A DNA stretch of 64,000 bases from Planctomycetaceae bacterium (GTDB taxonomy: Bacteria; Planctomycetota; Planctomycetia; Planctomycetales; Planctomycetaceae), in NCBI GenBank assembly GCA_021732975.1, contig JAKFWC010000012.1, forward strand, positions 1 through 64,000. The letters run 5' to 3'. The notes beneath the pieces were generated by a model, which saw nothing but the letters and a program-made list of their open reading frames with translations, ran no database searches and was not told where the DNA came from. Numbering within the stretch: position 1 is the first letter of the stretch; each line of letters starts with the position of its first letter. The position numbers and the translations under genes are program-made. Below, piece after piece: positions 44,497 to 54,355 of the stretch.

Positions 44497-44755
44497 CCAG
44501 CCCGTAGCGCTAGCAAGGGTGTTCTAGGATTGGATCAATGCAATTGCAGCCCACAGATTGACGCAGATTAAAGAGGCAGGCGAGTGCATTATGAAGGTCT
44601 CTTGGCTGATGCCAGCAGGCTAAAGCAACCTTGAAACGCTGCATCACCCTTTTTCTCATTTCTTAAATCTGTGTTAATCTGCGAAATCTGTAGACACCGT
44701 ATTTTTGTCTTGAATGCAGGGCGAGCAGGATGCCCTTGCTCGCGCTACGGGCTGG
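44497..44755. repeat. Inverted repeat family I, copy 1, with a nested element
   Basis: Outer arms CCAGCCCGTAGCGCTAGCAA (44497-44516) and TTGCTCGCGCTACGGGCTGG (44736-44755) are near-perfect reverse complements, 219 bases apart. Between them lies the complete family J element (44552-44693). This region, with its flanks, fills the 300-base gap between the Nramp-like and cyclase genes. Confidence 0.85.
44552..44693. repeat. Inverted repeat family J, copy 1, nested in family I
   Basis: Left arm CACAGATTGACGCAGATTA and right arm TAATCTGCGAAATCTGTAG are imperfect reverse complements. A second copy lies at 30365-30474. Confidence 0.85.
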
Positions 44756-44765
44756 TGAGCGCGGA

Positions 44766-46517
44766 TCAATAAAGGACGATCGCGCGGCCGGGGCCGCCGT
44801 GGCAGTCGCGAACTTTCACTGCGGCAAAGAGGAAGTACGCTTCCTTACCGGCGGGGAGGTTGCCGATGTTGTGCAGGAATTCGACGCCCACCATTTCTTT
44901 GCTGCCGAGCGCCCAATACGTCATCAAGGCGCGTCGGGGGTCGACACCGCCGAGGTCTGGAGCATCAGTCGCGACGCAACGAATGCCCTTGCTCTTGAGA
45001 TAAACGATGGCATCGGGACTGGGGGCGGGCCAACCTTCGCTCTTGCCTTGCAGCGGATCGGACCACACGCCAGCATCGTTTGGCTGCGGCTTCAGATGTG
45101 TATCGAGATGCCCCGTGCGAAAGAGGACGATATCGCCCAGCTGCAAATCACCGCTCGCCTTTTCCACGGCCTGGATGTGGGCCGGTGTGATCTCCGGCGA
45201 AGCGGGCCACGTCTTCTTATCGGTGGACCCGATGAGCGAGCGGACATCAATCACTCGCAGGCGACCGGCCGTCCACGATAACGGCACCTTCTCGGTCGTT
45301 ATGTCGCTGTGGCCGCGCGGACCGTATTTCTTCTCGTACTCTTCTAGCCAACCGCGGACTTCCGGTGCATATTCTGTTTTCGATCCCGTCGGCGGCAGCG
45401 CATACGTCGGCGGTACGAGATGCGTCCCCGCCATCGCGTCCATTAAATGAGTGTGATGCCACAAATCGAGATATTCGGAATAGAGGAAGTCGACTTTGAG
45501 ATACACCTGCCGATGATGCCCGGTCCCAATTCCCGGCGACGTGAGGGGCAGCTTCGGTGACAACGTCGGCGAGAGATCAACCACCCGTTTGTTTTTGCAA
45601 GATTCGATCAACCGCTTCGGCAAGTCGCCACCCGCCACAGAGAACGCGCGGCCTTCGCTGTACGGCCCCCCTTCGTGCTTTGGACCAAGCAAGCAATAAA
45701 ATGCGCCCGTCGGTGGCAACGCATTCAGATTCGTGGCCCCCTCAGTCCAGATCATGCCGTACTTCAAACCGGCGAAGTGCGTTGGCTCCGCGAGATCCGG
45801 CAGCGGGCCCATACTGGCACTGTCGGTGCCGAGTGTCAGTACGCCGCGCTTGCCGAGCAGCTCCATGCAATCGGGATCGGGGTCGGGATAACCGGGAACT
45901 TTGCGATCCAACGCATCGGCGATGAACCGGCTGCCTTCGGGACCGGGGCGGTAGTATTTGTCCGAGTAATCACTGCGAAAGAGGACGACATCGCCAAACC
46001 GCACCGGACGATGTTGCTTCTCGAAGCGGACCACATGTTCCGGTTTGACGAGCGGGCTGACACCCTTCGGAGCTTGATCGAGCAAGTCACGGACATCGAC
46101 CACACACGCTTCGCCGCCGAATTGCCACGGTTCGATTTTATCCGTGTAAGCGAGCCCCAGTGGCCCCGATTTCTCACGTTTCAAATCGGGCCGCGCGACA
46201 GAGTGCGGCGGGACATCCAACTGCGTGCCGGTGTTCCCATCGATGAGCAACACGTCCACATTGTAGGGCGAAGTCGGCCCAATGACCCGTTCATGCATCA
46301 ATTGAAACCGCGGAAACGGTGGTGACGGCCAGGTGGAGGGGTATTCCGGCGCGATGAGCAGCGAGTGGTCGATAAACTGGCTGCGGACCTCCTGGCCACG
46401 AAGCGTGGTACTTCCCGCCCCAATCGTTGCCAGTGCCACGATGATGCGAATCGCGGCGATGGGTGCCACGGGCGGCTTGTCCGCCCGTGCGGAGTGCTTC
46501 ACAGCGTGATGAGTCAT
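44766..46517 (-). CDS. Secreted protein with two cyclase-family (kynurenine formamidase-like) domains
   Basis: Start ATG at 46517 (MTHHAVKHSARADKPP), with a hydrophobic segment (IAAIRIIVALATIGAG) as export signal. Two cyclase-like halves follow, each ending in a conserved block: DSASMGPLPDL and DAPDLGGVDPRR. The metal motif HxGTHxDxPxH is degenerate in both: DGNTGTQLDVPPH in the first and DAMAGTHLVPPTY in the second. Family members hydrolyse amides or lactones with a metal. Whether either site is active is uncertain. It lies about 130 bases after the D-2-hydroxyacid dehydrogenase gene on the same strand, with repeats between. Confidence 0.8.
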   Translation of the reverse strand: MTHHAVKHSARADKPPVAPIAAIRIIVALATIGAGSTTLRGQEVRSQFIDHSLLIAPEYPSTWPSPPFPRFQLMHERVIGPTSPYNVDVLLIDGNTGTQLDVPPHSVARPDLKREKSGPLGLAYTDKIEPWQFGGEACVVDVRDLLDQAPKGVSPLVKPEHVVRFEKQHRPVRFGDVVLFRSDYSDKYYRPGPEGSRFIADALDRKVPGYPDPDPDCMELLGKRGVLTLGTDSASMGPLPDLAEPTHFAGLKYGMIWTEGATNLNALPPTGAFYCLLGPKHEGGPYSEGRAFSVAGGDLPKRLIESCKNKRVVDLSPTLSPKLPLTSPGIGTGHHRQVYLKVDFLYSEYLDLWHHTHLMDAMAGTHLVPPTYALPPTGSKTEYAPEVRGWLEEYEKKYGPRGHSDITTEKVPLSWTAGRLRVIDVRSLIGSTDKKTWPASPEITPAHIQAVEKASGDLQLGDIVLFRTGHLDTHLKPQPNDAGVWSDPLQGKSEGWPAPSPDAIVYLKSKGIRCVATDAPDLGGVDPRRALMTYWALGSKEMVGVEFLHNIGNLPAGKEAYFLFAAVKVRDCHGGPGRAIVLY

Positions 46518-46594
46518 TGTTGAGCCTCTCAGCAGCTTGCAAGGATCGCGATCATAGGCGGAAAAACGGGGCGGAATTCGCACTGCCAGACCAT

Positions 46595-46625
46595 CGCACT
46601 GGCGGACGAGCCGCCGCCAGTGGCA
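46595..46625. repeat. Hairpin family P
   Basis: CACTGGCGG (46597-46605) and CCGCCAGTG (46614-46622) pair, followed by GCAC. It lies next to the family I half-repeat at 46635. Confidence 0.8.
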
Positions 46626-46634
46626 CACCTTCAT

Positions 46635-46655
46635 CTTGCTCGCGCTACGGGCTGG
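46635..46655. repeat. Repeat family I, half copy, supplies a stop codon
   Basis: CTTGCTCGCGCTACGGGCTG matches the right arm at 44735-44755. The minus-strand stop TAG (46645-46647) of the D-2-hydroxyacid dehydrogenase is the TAG inside CCCGTAGCG of this repeat. Confidence 0.85.
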
Positions 46656-47610
46656 TGACGCCGTTGACAATGTTCGGCAATGGCTCGCCATGCAACGCCA
46701 TCGCGGCGAGCTTGGCCGCGGTTTCGCGCAGCGTGCGGACGGCTTTCGGACTGGCCGACGCGATGTGCGATGCCGTGATCACATTCGGCAACGATCGCAG
46801 TGGACTGTCGAGCGGGATCGGTTCCGGGTCGCAGACATCAATCGCGGCGGCGCTTAATTGTCCCGACTGCAACGCGGCCACAAACGCCGCGGTATCGATC
46901 AAATCGCCGCGGGCCAGATTGATCACGATCGCGCCGCGCTTCATTTTCCCCAGAGAATCGGCATTGAGCAGCTTGCGGGTCTGCGGGGTCGACGGACAGT
47001 GCAACGTCACAATATCGGATTGGGCGAGCAATTCTTCGAGCGTGACCGATTCACAACCCGCTACACGAATGGCGTCCGCGGTAACCATCGGATCAAACAC
47101 GAGCCGCTGGCATTTGAACGACGCAAGTCGGGCAATCACTTCGCGGCCGATGCGACCGAAACCAACGATGCCGACCGTTTGATCGCGCATCGTCCGCATC
47201 TGATCGAGCGCCGGCACCAGGCCCCACTTGCCATCACGGATGTGTAACGTATTCGGCACCACTTGCCGCGTCGTGGCGAGCATGAACGCCAGGGTGTGGT
47301 CGGCAACTTCATCAATGCAGTAGTCGGGCACATTGCAGACCGGGATGCCCCTCGCGCGGGCGGCTTCGAGATCGACGTTATCCACGCCGATGCCGTACCG
47401 CACAATTACCTGGGCCTTCTGCATCGCGGCGATCACGTCTGCTTTAATCGGCGCGAACTGCGTGATGACCGCATCGGCCTGAGCCACTAGCGGGATGAGC
47501 GTCTCCGCGGTCTTGCACTGCCCACTCTTGAAATCAGCAAGCGGCCGCAAAACCGTTTCTTCGAGGTGCAGATCGGGAAACGAAAAATCAGTGACAACAA
47601 CGAGGGGCAT
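46645..47610 (-). CDS. D-2-hydroxyacid dehydrogenase (C-terminal-binding-protein-like)
   Basis: A 321-aa NAD-dependent dehydrogenase. Cofactor motif VGIVGFGRIGREVIARL, catalytic Arg in INLARGDLID, Glu in DVCDPEPIPLDSP and His in ASHIASAS. It interconverts 2-hydroxy acids with 2-keto acids; CtBP-like members often act on phosphoglycerate or glyoxylate. The start is ATG at 47610 (MPLVVVTDFSFPDLHLEETV). The final residues GVTSP and the TAG stop are encoded by a half copy of repeat I, so the C-terminus has been trimmed or extended by repeat insertion. The cyclase-family gene follows. Confidence 0.9.
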   Translation of the reverse strand: MPLVVVTDFSFPDLHLEETVLRPLADFKSGQCKTAETLIPLVAQADAVITQFAPIKADVIAAMQKAQVIVRYGIGVDNVDLEAARARGIPVCNVPDYCIDEVADHTLAFMLATTRQVVPNTLHIRDGKWGLVPALDQMRTMRDQTVGIVGFGRIGREVIARLASFKCQRLVFDPMVTADAIRVAGCESVTLEELLAQSDIVTLHCPSTPQTRKLLNADSLGKMKRGAIVINLARGDLIDTAAFVAALQSGQLSAAAIDVCDPEPIPLDSPLRSLPNVITASHIASASPKAVRTLRETAAKLAAMALHGEPLPNIVNGVTSP

Positions 47611-48127
47611 GAAGTGCCTTCGCAGAATCCGTGGGAAGTCGTATCGAAATGTACAGGGATGTGCGAACAATCTAAGCCGCACCGGTCGGAGTCGCAAGGA
47701 GAGGGCAACCGCGAGGCACGGGTCGGGTGTGGAATATTGCCCAGGAGAAGCGGGCGCGGCTACATACGGCGGCCCGAACCTTCGCATCAGCGGCGCGACC
47801 GGCCTTACCGGCGTATGAGCATCGCGTCGAACTTCCCTCGCCTAGTATTTCTACTGCCCTTGCTGATGCCGCACACACAGCACCAACCTCGTTTGCTCTA
47901 GCAGCATCCAGACATGGACCTACTCACTTACACAGGGAATAACCACTATGCCATGCCAGATAAAGGCTTACTGCGATACAGACAAAACGGCCTGACTCCT
48001 GCTCCCGCACTTTCGCCAGAAGTTGGAATGAGAGTTGCCTAAGTCCGAAGCAGGCAGTGTAAGGCTGACCTGTGACTTCTGCTGTGCGCCCGGCTGTTCG
48101 TGCATTGATCTCATCAAGGTAACAGTA
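47611..48127. other. Long intergenic region between divergent genes
   Basis: About 517 bases between the start of the D-2-hydroxyacid dehydrogenase and the DUF1559 gene. I see no convincing ORF, hairpin repeat or RNA. Short frames here lack family signals and ribosome binding sites. Confidence 0.5.
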
Positions 48128-49105
48128 ATGTTTCGTTCGTCTCGTCGTTCTGGGTTCACATTGATTGAATTGCTGGTGGTGATCGCCATTATCGCGATCC
48201 TGATCGCCCTGCTATTGCCAGCGGTGCAGCAGGCGCGCGAAGCGGCCCGGCGTACACAATGCAAGAACAATCTCAAGCAACTGGGACTTGCGCTGCACAA
48301 CTATCATGACACACACGGAGTGTTTCCCTATGCCGTGGCGAATCAGGGCTACAGCGCCACCGGGCAGATTGTCACCAATCACAAGGGATTTCTGGGGCTG
48401 CTGCCGTATTTCGATCAGGGGCCGCTCTTCAACCAGTTCAATTTCAATTGGGCTACCGGAACTCACAACAACAGCGGGGGGACGTTGATGGGTGGGACCG
48501 ATCCCAACGTCAACACGAACCTGAATCTCACGCGAACGATTCTCGGTGGCTTGCTCTGCCCATCTGACAACGGACGAGGGATCGAAACCTCCGCAAACGC
48601 GACCTATGGTTGTGGTGTCGCGAATTCGGCACGATCCTCGTATCAGTTCGCCATCACGATCACTGGTTGGGCCGCTTTTCCAGGCGGCAACTGGGACCTG
48701 GAAGCCAGCCCTTCTCGCTCTCTGTTCGGTTGCAACTCCCGCTCGACAGTGCGCGACGTGACCGATGGGCTCAGTAACACTGTCGCCTTGACAGAAACCA
48801 CGCTCGAAGTGGACGACGGCAAGACTGGCTGCTGGGCCTGTGCCGCTCACGTGGGATACGGCGTCGATTTTGGGATTGGCTACGGGATCAACAATTTCAC
48901 CTGCTGTGCGTGGCGATCGCCGCCCAACGCTCAATACCAGATGAACCGAAACGGGGAACATAGCTCACCGGGCAGCACTCACACCGGGGGGTGCCATGTC
49001 CTGATGGGAGACGGAACCGTGCGGTTCATCAGCCAGAACATTGATAGCAGCACCCGCACATCGCTGGCCCGGATTTCGGATGGCAAGACTCTCGGCGAAT
49101 TCTGA
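48128..49105 (+). CDS. DUF1559 pseudopilin-like protein
   Basis: Start ATG at 48128 ([20 protein letters not shown]). The prepilin motif [10 protein letters not shown] is followed by [18 protein letters not shown] and [13 protein letters not shown], and the C-terminal block [18 protein letters not shown] has the H...DG signature. The length of 325 aa is typical. It is followed by a lipoprotein with a carboxypeptidase-like regulatory domain, a very common planctomycete pair. The upstream frame that could extend it is cysteine-rich and unlikely. Confidence 0.93.
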   Translation: MFRSSRRSGFTLIELLVVIAIIAILIALLLPAVQQAREAARRTQCKNNLKQLGLALHNYHDTHGVFPYAVANQGYSATGQIVTNHKGFLGLLPYFDQGPLFNQFNFNWATGTHNNSGGTLMGGTDPNVNTNLNLTRTILGGLLCPSDNGRGIETSANATYGCGVANSARSSYQFAITITGWAAFPGGNWDLEASPSRSLFGCNSRSTVRDVTDGLSNTVALTETTLEVDDGKTGCWACAAHVGYGVDFGIGYGINNFTCCAWRSPPNAQYQMNRNGEHSSPGSTHTGGCHVLMGDGTVRFISQNIDSSTRTSLARISDGKTLGEF

Positions 49106-49189
49106 TCATCGTCGGCTTCTGTTCATCCCGTCGCTTGTGTGGCGTTCTCAAAGTCGTCCATGTGTGTGACTCGCATACCGATGTGTCTG

Positions 49190-49218
49190 CGTTACGGGGA
49201 GATTGTCTCCCCGTAACG
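49190..49218. terminator. Long hairpin between the DUF1559 gene and its lipoprotein partner
   Basis: CGTTACGGGGAGA (49190-49202) and TCTCCCCGTAACG (49206-49218) are perfect 13-base arms with a 3-base loop. No T-run follows. It lies 42 bases before the GTG start. Confidence 0.75.
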
Positions 49219-49260
49219 CCTGCTTGGCCCACTGCACGCTTGATGTCTAAAGGAAATTCC

Positions 49261-49761
49261 GTGTCTGCTCGTGAAATTGATGGTGCAATCCGACGACCGA
49301 TTTGGTTTCCCGTGGAGGTCCTGGCAATTCTCGTTGTTGCGAGCGTTTGCGGATGTGGAGGGTCTGGTGAAAAACCGCCGAAACTCGTGGCCGTGACCGG
49401 TAAAGTACTGGTGAACAAGTCTCCCTTGGCAGGGGTCGCCCTCAATTTTGTTCCCCGCGACAGCACCAAGGGGACTGGCGGGTTTGCTGGCACTCTGATC
49501 GATGGCACTTACGAATTGATGCACCGTACGCGAGCCAAGGGAGTCGAACCCGGCACGTACTATGTCACATTTTCCCGCTTCGCAATGCCGGACGGTTCCC
49601 CCATTCCCGAAGGTAAAAACGCCACGGATGTCGGTGCGGTCGAATCCTTTCCGCCGGACCTGGTGAACCCCCCTGCGGATCGTGCGAAATACGTAATCAC
49701 GGTGAAAGAAGGGCAGGCTGAGAATTTCGACTTTGATCTGATCGTCAAGTCGAAAAAATAG
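49261..49761 (+). CDS. Lipoprotein with carboxypeptidase-like regulatory (transthyretin-like) domain
   Basis: Start GTG at 49261 is preceded by AAGGAAATTCC, which favours it over the ATG at 49243. The lipobox VVASVCGC anchors the protein. The mature domain (VAVTGKVLVNKSPLAGVALNFVP to YELM...PGTYYVTFSR) is a Greek-key beta-sandwich of the carboxypeptidase regulatory type, often found next to DUF1559 proteins in planctomycetes. The function is unknown, perhaps binding at the cell envelope. It is transcribed with the DUF1559 gene at 48128, with a hairpin between. Confidence 0.88.
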   Translation: MSAREIDGAIRRPIWFPVEVLAILVVASVCGCGGSGEKPPKLVAVTGKVLVNKSPLAGVALNFVPRDSTKGTGGFAGTLIDGTYELMHRTRAKGVEPGTYYVTFSRFAMPDGSPIPEGKNATDVGAVESFPPDLVNPPADRAKYVITVKEGQAENFDFDLIVKSKK

Positions 49762-49989
49762 TCGAGAGATCGTTCGGCAGCCGCCTATCCGAGCGAGTTC
49801 GACAAGGTCGGGCAGAAGCTTCGCCAATCCGGCTTCATCCTCACCTTCCATGGTGTTGAGGATGGAGCCGGATTTTGGTATTCTGAACCACTTCCGGCGG
49901 ACTTGAGCACGGGCAGCAAAACTCGTGAATTCGCAATCAGTTGCGGCGACAAGCGTCGGTGGAAAACGACCGCCTGAGGAGGCTTGCGC

Positions 49990-52746
49990 TTGTCGACCGG
50001 TGACGCTGACGAAAACGCCTTAGTTCCCGACGGCCGCATGCTGCCCGTCGCCATCCAAGACGAGATGCGGACGAGCTACGTCACGTATGCGATGAGCGTG
50101 ATCATCAGTCGCGCGCTTCCCGATGCGCGCGATGGTCTGAAGCCCTCGCAACGTCGCATTTTGGTGGCAATGAACGATCTGAATCTTGGCCCGAGTTCCG
50201 GTCGCGTGAAGTGCGCCAAGATCTGTGGCGACACCAGCGGCAACTATCACCCGCACGGCGAAGGTTCCGTTTATCCCACGCTCGTCCGCATGGCTCAGAA
50301 CTGGAACATGCGGGAAACGCTCATCGACAAGCAGGGGAACTTCGGTTCGCTCGCTGGTCTGCCCCCGGCCGCCATGCGATATACCGAAGCCCGGTTGTCC
50401 GCCGTCGCTGCGGAGATGCTCGATGATCTCAAACGTGACACCGTTGACTTTGTCTACACTTACGATCAGAGCCGGCGTGAACCCGTCGTTCTTCCCAGCC
50501 GGTTTCCTAATCTCTTGGTGAATGGATCCACCGGGATCGCTGTCGGGATGGCGACGAGTATCCCGCCTCATAATCTGGGCGAGGTGTGCGATGGGGTGAC
50601 CCTCCTCATCGATAACCCCGACTGCACGATTGACGAACTGGTCGAGCTGATTCCAGGCCCGGACTTCCCCACGGGCGGTTTGATCTGCGGCAAGCTGGGG
50701 GCGCGACAAGGATATTTGTCCGGCAGGTCGACGATTACCGTCCGCGCGCGAACGCAGTTCATTACGGAAAAAAACACCGACATCATCGAGATCACGGAGA
50801 TTCCGTATCTCGAAACACGCGATCGAATTCGTGAGAAACTCGAACAGCTTGTCCGCGATGACAAAATCAAAGGCATCTCACGGATCATCGACCTCACCGA
50901 CCGCACCTTGCCACCGTGGCAGGTTTGTCTGCATGTAGTGCTGAAGCGCGACGCCGATAAAGAGGTCGTGCTGAATCAACTATTCCAGTTTTCGCCGTTG
51001 CAGTCGACGTTCAGCATGATTCTGCTGGCGCTCGTTGGCAGTCGGCCGAAGCTCCTCACACTGAAAGACATGCTCGCCGAATTCCTCCGGCATCGCGTGA
51101 CGGTCCTCCGTCGACGGACGGAGTTCCTGCTCAGTGAGGCGCGCAAGCGGAAGCACACCGTTGAGGGTTTGCTCATCGCGCAGATCGACCTCGATCAGGT
51201 CATCAGCACGATCCGCAACTCGCCGAGCCGGGCGGAAGCGAAAGAGCGGTTGCAGTTGATTCAGATTCCCGGTCCGCTGGTCGCGCGGGCGCTGGGCGAC
51301 GAAGGATATCGCATTTTTCAGGACGAATACGGCGTCCGTGAAACCTACTCGCTGTCCGCGAATCAGGCGGAAGCCATCGTCTCGATGCAGCTCGGCTCAC
51401 TCGCCAACCTTGAGCGCGAAAAGCTCGGCGACGAACACGGTCGGTTGTTGAAGGACATCAACGAATACCTGCGGCTGCTGTCCGATGAAGCGAATATCCG
51501 GGCCGTGGTCCGCGATGACATGCAGGCGCTGAAGGACAAATACAGCAACAAGCGCCGCACTGAGATCACTGATGAAGAACTCGGCGACTACGACCGCGAA
51601 GCTCTCATCGCCGAAGAGACAATGGTGGTCACACTGTCACAGCGCGGTTATGTGAAGCGGCTGCCGCTCAACACTTACCAGGCGCAAAACCGCGGCGGCA
51701 AGGGAATCAAGGGGGCGACCGCCGAAGAAGACGACGCGCTCGCGCATCTCTTCGTGGCCAGCACGCACGATTGGTTATTGTTCTTCACGAACACCGGCCG
51801 CGTCTTCCGGCAAAAAATCTACGACTTGCCCCTCGGCAGCCGCGTGAGCAAAGGCCGGGCAGTAGTCAATCTGCTGTCGTTGCAGGAGGGCGAGACCGTC
51901 GTCAACTGTGCCGCGACGCGCGACTTCAGCCACGAGTCGTTCCTCATTTTTGCCACCCGCGGCGGCGTCGTGAAGAAGAGTCGCCTCTCCGACTATGGCA
52001 ATATTCGCGCGGGCGGCATCATCGCCATCGACCTGCGAGAAGACTCGCTCGTCGAAGCACTCATCATCTCCCCGGGCGATAACGTGATGCTCTCGACCGC
52101 CAAGGGGATGGCGATTCGCTTCCACGAATCCGATGCCCGCGCGATGGGCCGATCCGCAGGTGGGGTACGCGGGATTCGACTCACCAAGGGCGACCACGTC
52201 GTGGGGATGGTCGTCGCCGACCCTGCGATGAGCCTGCTCACGGTCTGCGAGAATGGCTACGGCAAGCGTACCCCCTTCGGTATCGGTGGTGAATCCGTCT
52301 TAGCCCCCGGCGAGTCGCCGGGGGAAACACCGGATGATATCGTCAATGGGGATGCCACTGTCGATGACGTTCCCGCCGATGAACCGGATGCCGAAGAGAT
52401 CGCCGACGAATCCGCAGCCGAAGGAGACGCCTCGAACAAGAGCTACCGTCGCCAACGTCGCGGTGGCAAGGGAATTCGCGATATCCGCACCACCGATCGC
52501 AACGGCCCCGCGATCAAGATCGCCGCGGTAACCGAAGGGGATGAGGTCCTGCTCGTCACGACGGCGGGCAAGATTCAACGGCTGCGCGTCATCGACATCA
52601 ACGAAATCGGCCGCAATACCCAGGGCGTGCGGATCATGCGTCTCGACAAGGACGACAAAGTCGCGTCATTGGCCCGCATCCCCGCCGACCTCGTCGATGA
52701 AGCCACGCCACCTCCGACCGCCCCGGAAGCCGAACCAACGGCGTGA
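49990..52746 (+). CDS. gyrA: DNA gyrase subunit A
   Basis: Type IIA topoisomerase A subunit of 918 aa. The start is TTG at 49990 ([15 protein letters not shown]) with AGGAGG ending 7 bases upstream. Active Tyr131 lies in [11 protein letters not shown], and the C-terminal beta-pinwheel carries a GyrA-box-like QNRGGKG in the first blade. At quinolone-relevant positions the sequence is GEGSVYP: Gly92 and Pro96 occupy the E. coli Ser83 and Asp87 places. A repeat (52297-52327) inserts [11 protein letters not shown] after [12 protein letters not shown], followed by an acidic linker, before [10 protein letters not shown]. Planctomycetes often carry more than one A-type subunit; no gyrB is adjacent. 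Confidence 0.93.
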   Translation: MSTGDADENALVPDGRMLPVAIQDEMRTSYVTYAMSVIISRALPDARDGLKPSQRRILVAMNDLNLGPSSGRVKCAKICGDTSGNYHPHGEGSVYPTLVRMAQNWNMRETLIDKQGNFGSLAGLPPAAMRYTEARLSAVAAEMLDDLKRDTVDFVYTYDQSRREPVVLPSRFPNLLVNGSTGIAVGMATSIPPHNLGEVCDGVTLLIDNPDCTIDELVELIPGPDFPTGGLICGKLGARQGYLSGRSTITVRARTQFITEKNTDIIEITEIPYLETRDRIREKLEQLVRDDKIKGISRIIDLTDRTLPPWQVCLHVVLKRDADKEVVLNQLFQFSPLQSTFSMILLALVGSRPKLLTLKDMLAEFLRHRVTVLRRRTEFLLSEARKRKHTVEGLLIAQIDLDQVISTIRNSPSRAEAKERLQLIQIPGPLVARALGDEGYRIFQDEYGVRETYSLSANQAEAIVSMQLGSLANLEREKLGDEHGRLLKDINEYLRLLSDEANIRAVVRDDMQALKDKYSNKRRTEITDEELGDYDREALIAEETMVVTLSQRGYVKRLPLNTYQAQNRGGKGIKGATAEEDDALAHLFVASTHDWLLFFTNTGRVFRQKIYDLPLGSRVSKGRAVVNLLSLQEGETVVNCAATRDFSHESFLIFATRGGVVKKSRLSDYGNIRAGGIIAIDLREDSLVEALIISPGDNVMLSTAKGMAIRFHESDARAMGRSAGGVRGIRLTKGDHVVGMVVADPAMSLLTVCENGYGKRTPFGIGGESVLAPGESPGETPDDIVNGDATVDDVPADEPDAEEIADESAAEGDASNKSYRRQRRGGKGIRDIRTTDRNGPAIKIAAVTEGDEVLLVTTAGKIQRLRVIDINEIGRNTQGVRIMRLDKDDKVASLARIPADLVDEATPPPTAPEAEPTA
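52297..52327 (+). repeat. Repeat family C arm, in frame in gyrA
   Basis: GTCTTAGCCCCCGGCGAGTC followed by GCCGGGGG matches the oleC copy at 6723-6755 (reverse strand) with one base difference. It encodes [11 protein letters not shown] in the same frame. Confidence 0.9.
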
Positions 52747-52846
52747 TTCCATCTCCACGCCAACGATCTTCATACTTGCCCGAAGGCCCGCTCAAGCTAC
52801 GATGGCACGGCGGGGATTGACGACTCGACTTTCATGGAGTGGATTC

Positions 52847-53647
52847 ATGCTGCAACGTATGCTGAGTTTCTGTCTGGCTGGGGCGATTCTACTGGTTGCG
52901 TCGACGGCGGATGCGGCCGTCAAAACGAAGACGGTGAATTATAAAGACGGCGATCAGGAATGCGTCGGCTTCATGGCATGGAATGATGAAGCGGGCGACA
53001 AAGCGCCGGGCATCCTCGTGTTCCACGAATGGTGGGGGCTCAACGATCACGCGCGCAACCAGGCGAAAAAGCTTGCTGAGATGGGTTACATCGCCTTTTG
53101 TGCGGATATGTACGGCGACGGAAAGGTAACCGAGCATCCGAAAGATGCGCAGGGCATGGCGACCGAAGCCCGCAAGAATGTCGCGACATGGCGGAAGCGG
53201 GCTCAGGCGGCATTGGCACAATTGAAGCAGCATCCGAATCTCGACAAGGACAAAATCGGCGCGATCGGTTACTGCTTCGGTGGATCAACCGCTCTGCAAC
53301 TGGCCTACACTGGCGAGAAAATCGCAGCGATCACCACCTTCCACGCCGCGCTGCCGGCTCCGACACCGGAAGAAGCGAAGCAAATCAAGGCCCGGATTCT
53401 CGTTTGTCACGGCGCGGACGATTCCTTCATCCCGCCCGCTGCGGTGACCTCATTCAAGAAGGCGCTGGATGACGCGACCGTGGTGAATCAGATCGTGCAA
53501 TATCCCGGAGCGGTTCACAGCTTCACTGTGCCGGATGCCGACAAGCACAATATTCCCGGCATGAAGTACAACAAGACTGCCGACGAAGAATCGTGGAAGC
53601 AGATGAACCAGTTGTTCTCAGAAATGCTGCAAACGCCCGCGAAGTGA
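52847..53647 (+). CDS. Secreted dienelactone hydrolase-family protein
   Basis: Signal peptide MLQRMLSFCLAGAILLVAST followed by an alpha/beta hydrolase of the DLH family. Visible: VFHEWWGLNDHARNQA, the nucleophile motif GAIGYCFGGSTALQLA (Cys, as in DLH), HGADDSFIPPAAV with the catalytic Asp, and the catalytic His in GAVHSFTVPDAD. The true substrate is likely an ester or lactone met outside the cytoplasm; aromatic degradation genes are absent. Start ATG at 52847. A hairpin follows. Confidence 0.9.
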   Translation: MLQRMLSFCLAGAILLVASTADAAVKTKTVNYKDGDQECVGFMAWNDEAGDKAPGILVFHEWWGLNDHARNQAKKLAEMGYIAFCADMYGDGKVTEHPKDAQGMATEARKNVATWRKRAQAALAQLKQHPNLDKDKIGAIGYCFGGSTALQLAYTGEKIAAITTFHAALPAPTPEEAKQIKARILVCHGADDSFIPPAAVTSFKKALDDATVVNQIVQYPGAVHSFTVPDADKHNIPGMKYNKTADEESWKQMNQLFSEMLQTPAK

Positions 53648-53664
53648 ATGATGGAAGTCAACAC

Positions 53665-53686
53665 CCCAGGCATGGCAATGCCTGGG
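53665..53686. terminator. Hairpin between convergent genes
   Basis: CCCAGGCAT (53665-53673) and ATGCCTGGG (53678-53686) form a perfect 9-base stem between the hydrolase and the bifunctional nuclease gene. Confidence 0.7.
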
Positions 53687-53700
53687 CTTCAGGGGACGAT

Positions 53701-54090
53701 TTACGAGGCGACTTCGTCGAGGACGGAGTCGTCCACGTAGATCGGCAGGTAAGGTTGATAGTGCACGGCGAGGGCCACCGCATCGCTGGGGCGGGCGTCG
53801 ATTTCGATCAGATCGCCGTCGATGCGAATGCGGATAGCGGCAAAATACGTGTGATCCTGCAGGTTGTTGATCACCACGTCCTGGGCTTCGCCGCCGAGCG
53901 CTTCGATGGTGTTTTTCAACAGATCGTGCGTAAGTGGCCGCGGGGGGACTTCGGCACGGACCCGCCGATCAATCGCGGTCGCTTCAAACAGGCCGATGAG
54001 GATGGGGAACGCCCGTTCGCCGTCGACTTCCCGCAGGAAGATGACTTGCTGGTCATTGATTTCGCTGACAATGATTCGGACCAGTTCCAT
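53701..54090 (-). CDS. Bifunctional nuclease family (DUF151) protein
   Basis: A 129-aa protein. Start ATG at 54090 (MELVRIIVSEINDQQVIFLRE). The body has ERAFPILIGLFEATAI, PRPLTHDLLKNTIEALGGEAQDV and IDARPSDAVALAVHYQPYLPIYV, the signature of the BFN/DUF151 family, which has nuclease activity in some plants and Thermotoga. The ending DDSVLDEVAS is typical. No operon partner; it is divergent from the agmatinase gene. Confidence 0.92.
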   Translation of the reverse strand: MELVRIIVSEINDQQVIFLREVDGERAFPILIGLFEATAIDRRVRAEVPPRPLTHDLLKNTIEALGGEAQDVVINNLQDHTYFAAIRIRIDGDLIEIDARPSDAVALAVHYQPYLPIYVDDSVLDEVAS

Positions 54091-54355
54091 TTGCACAAAC
54101 ACGATGGTCTCGCTCCGTCGTTGGGGATCCCGCGAGTGACGGGCCATGTGCGCCACCACCCCGCGGATCGTCCGGAAAGTCTACGGTCCCTTGCGTGCAG
54201 CGACAAGGTGCGTGCCCCCGCTGGTCGCCTTACGGAAAGGATCCGTCTCAATTCGGATATCGTTTACTTCCACGAAGCGGCAAGCGACGATTGTTACCGT
54301 TCCCTCATTTTGTACTGAGTATTGCTAACTTTGCCCCCTCTGTGAACCTTCCCCC

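Noticed and set aside
49785..50054. Minus-strand frame upstream of gyrA
   Set aside because: Overlaps the gyrA start and has no features; the gyrA Shine-Dalgarno lies inside it.
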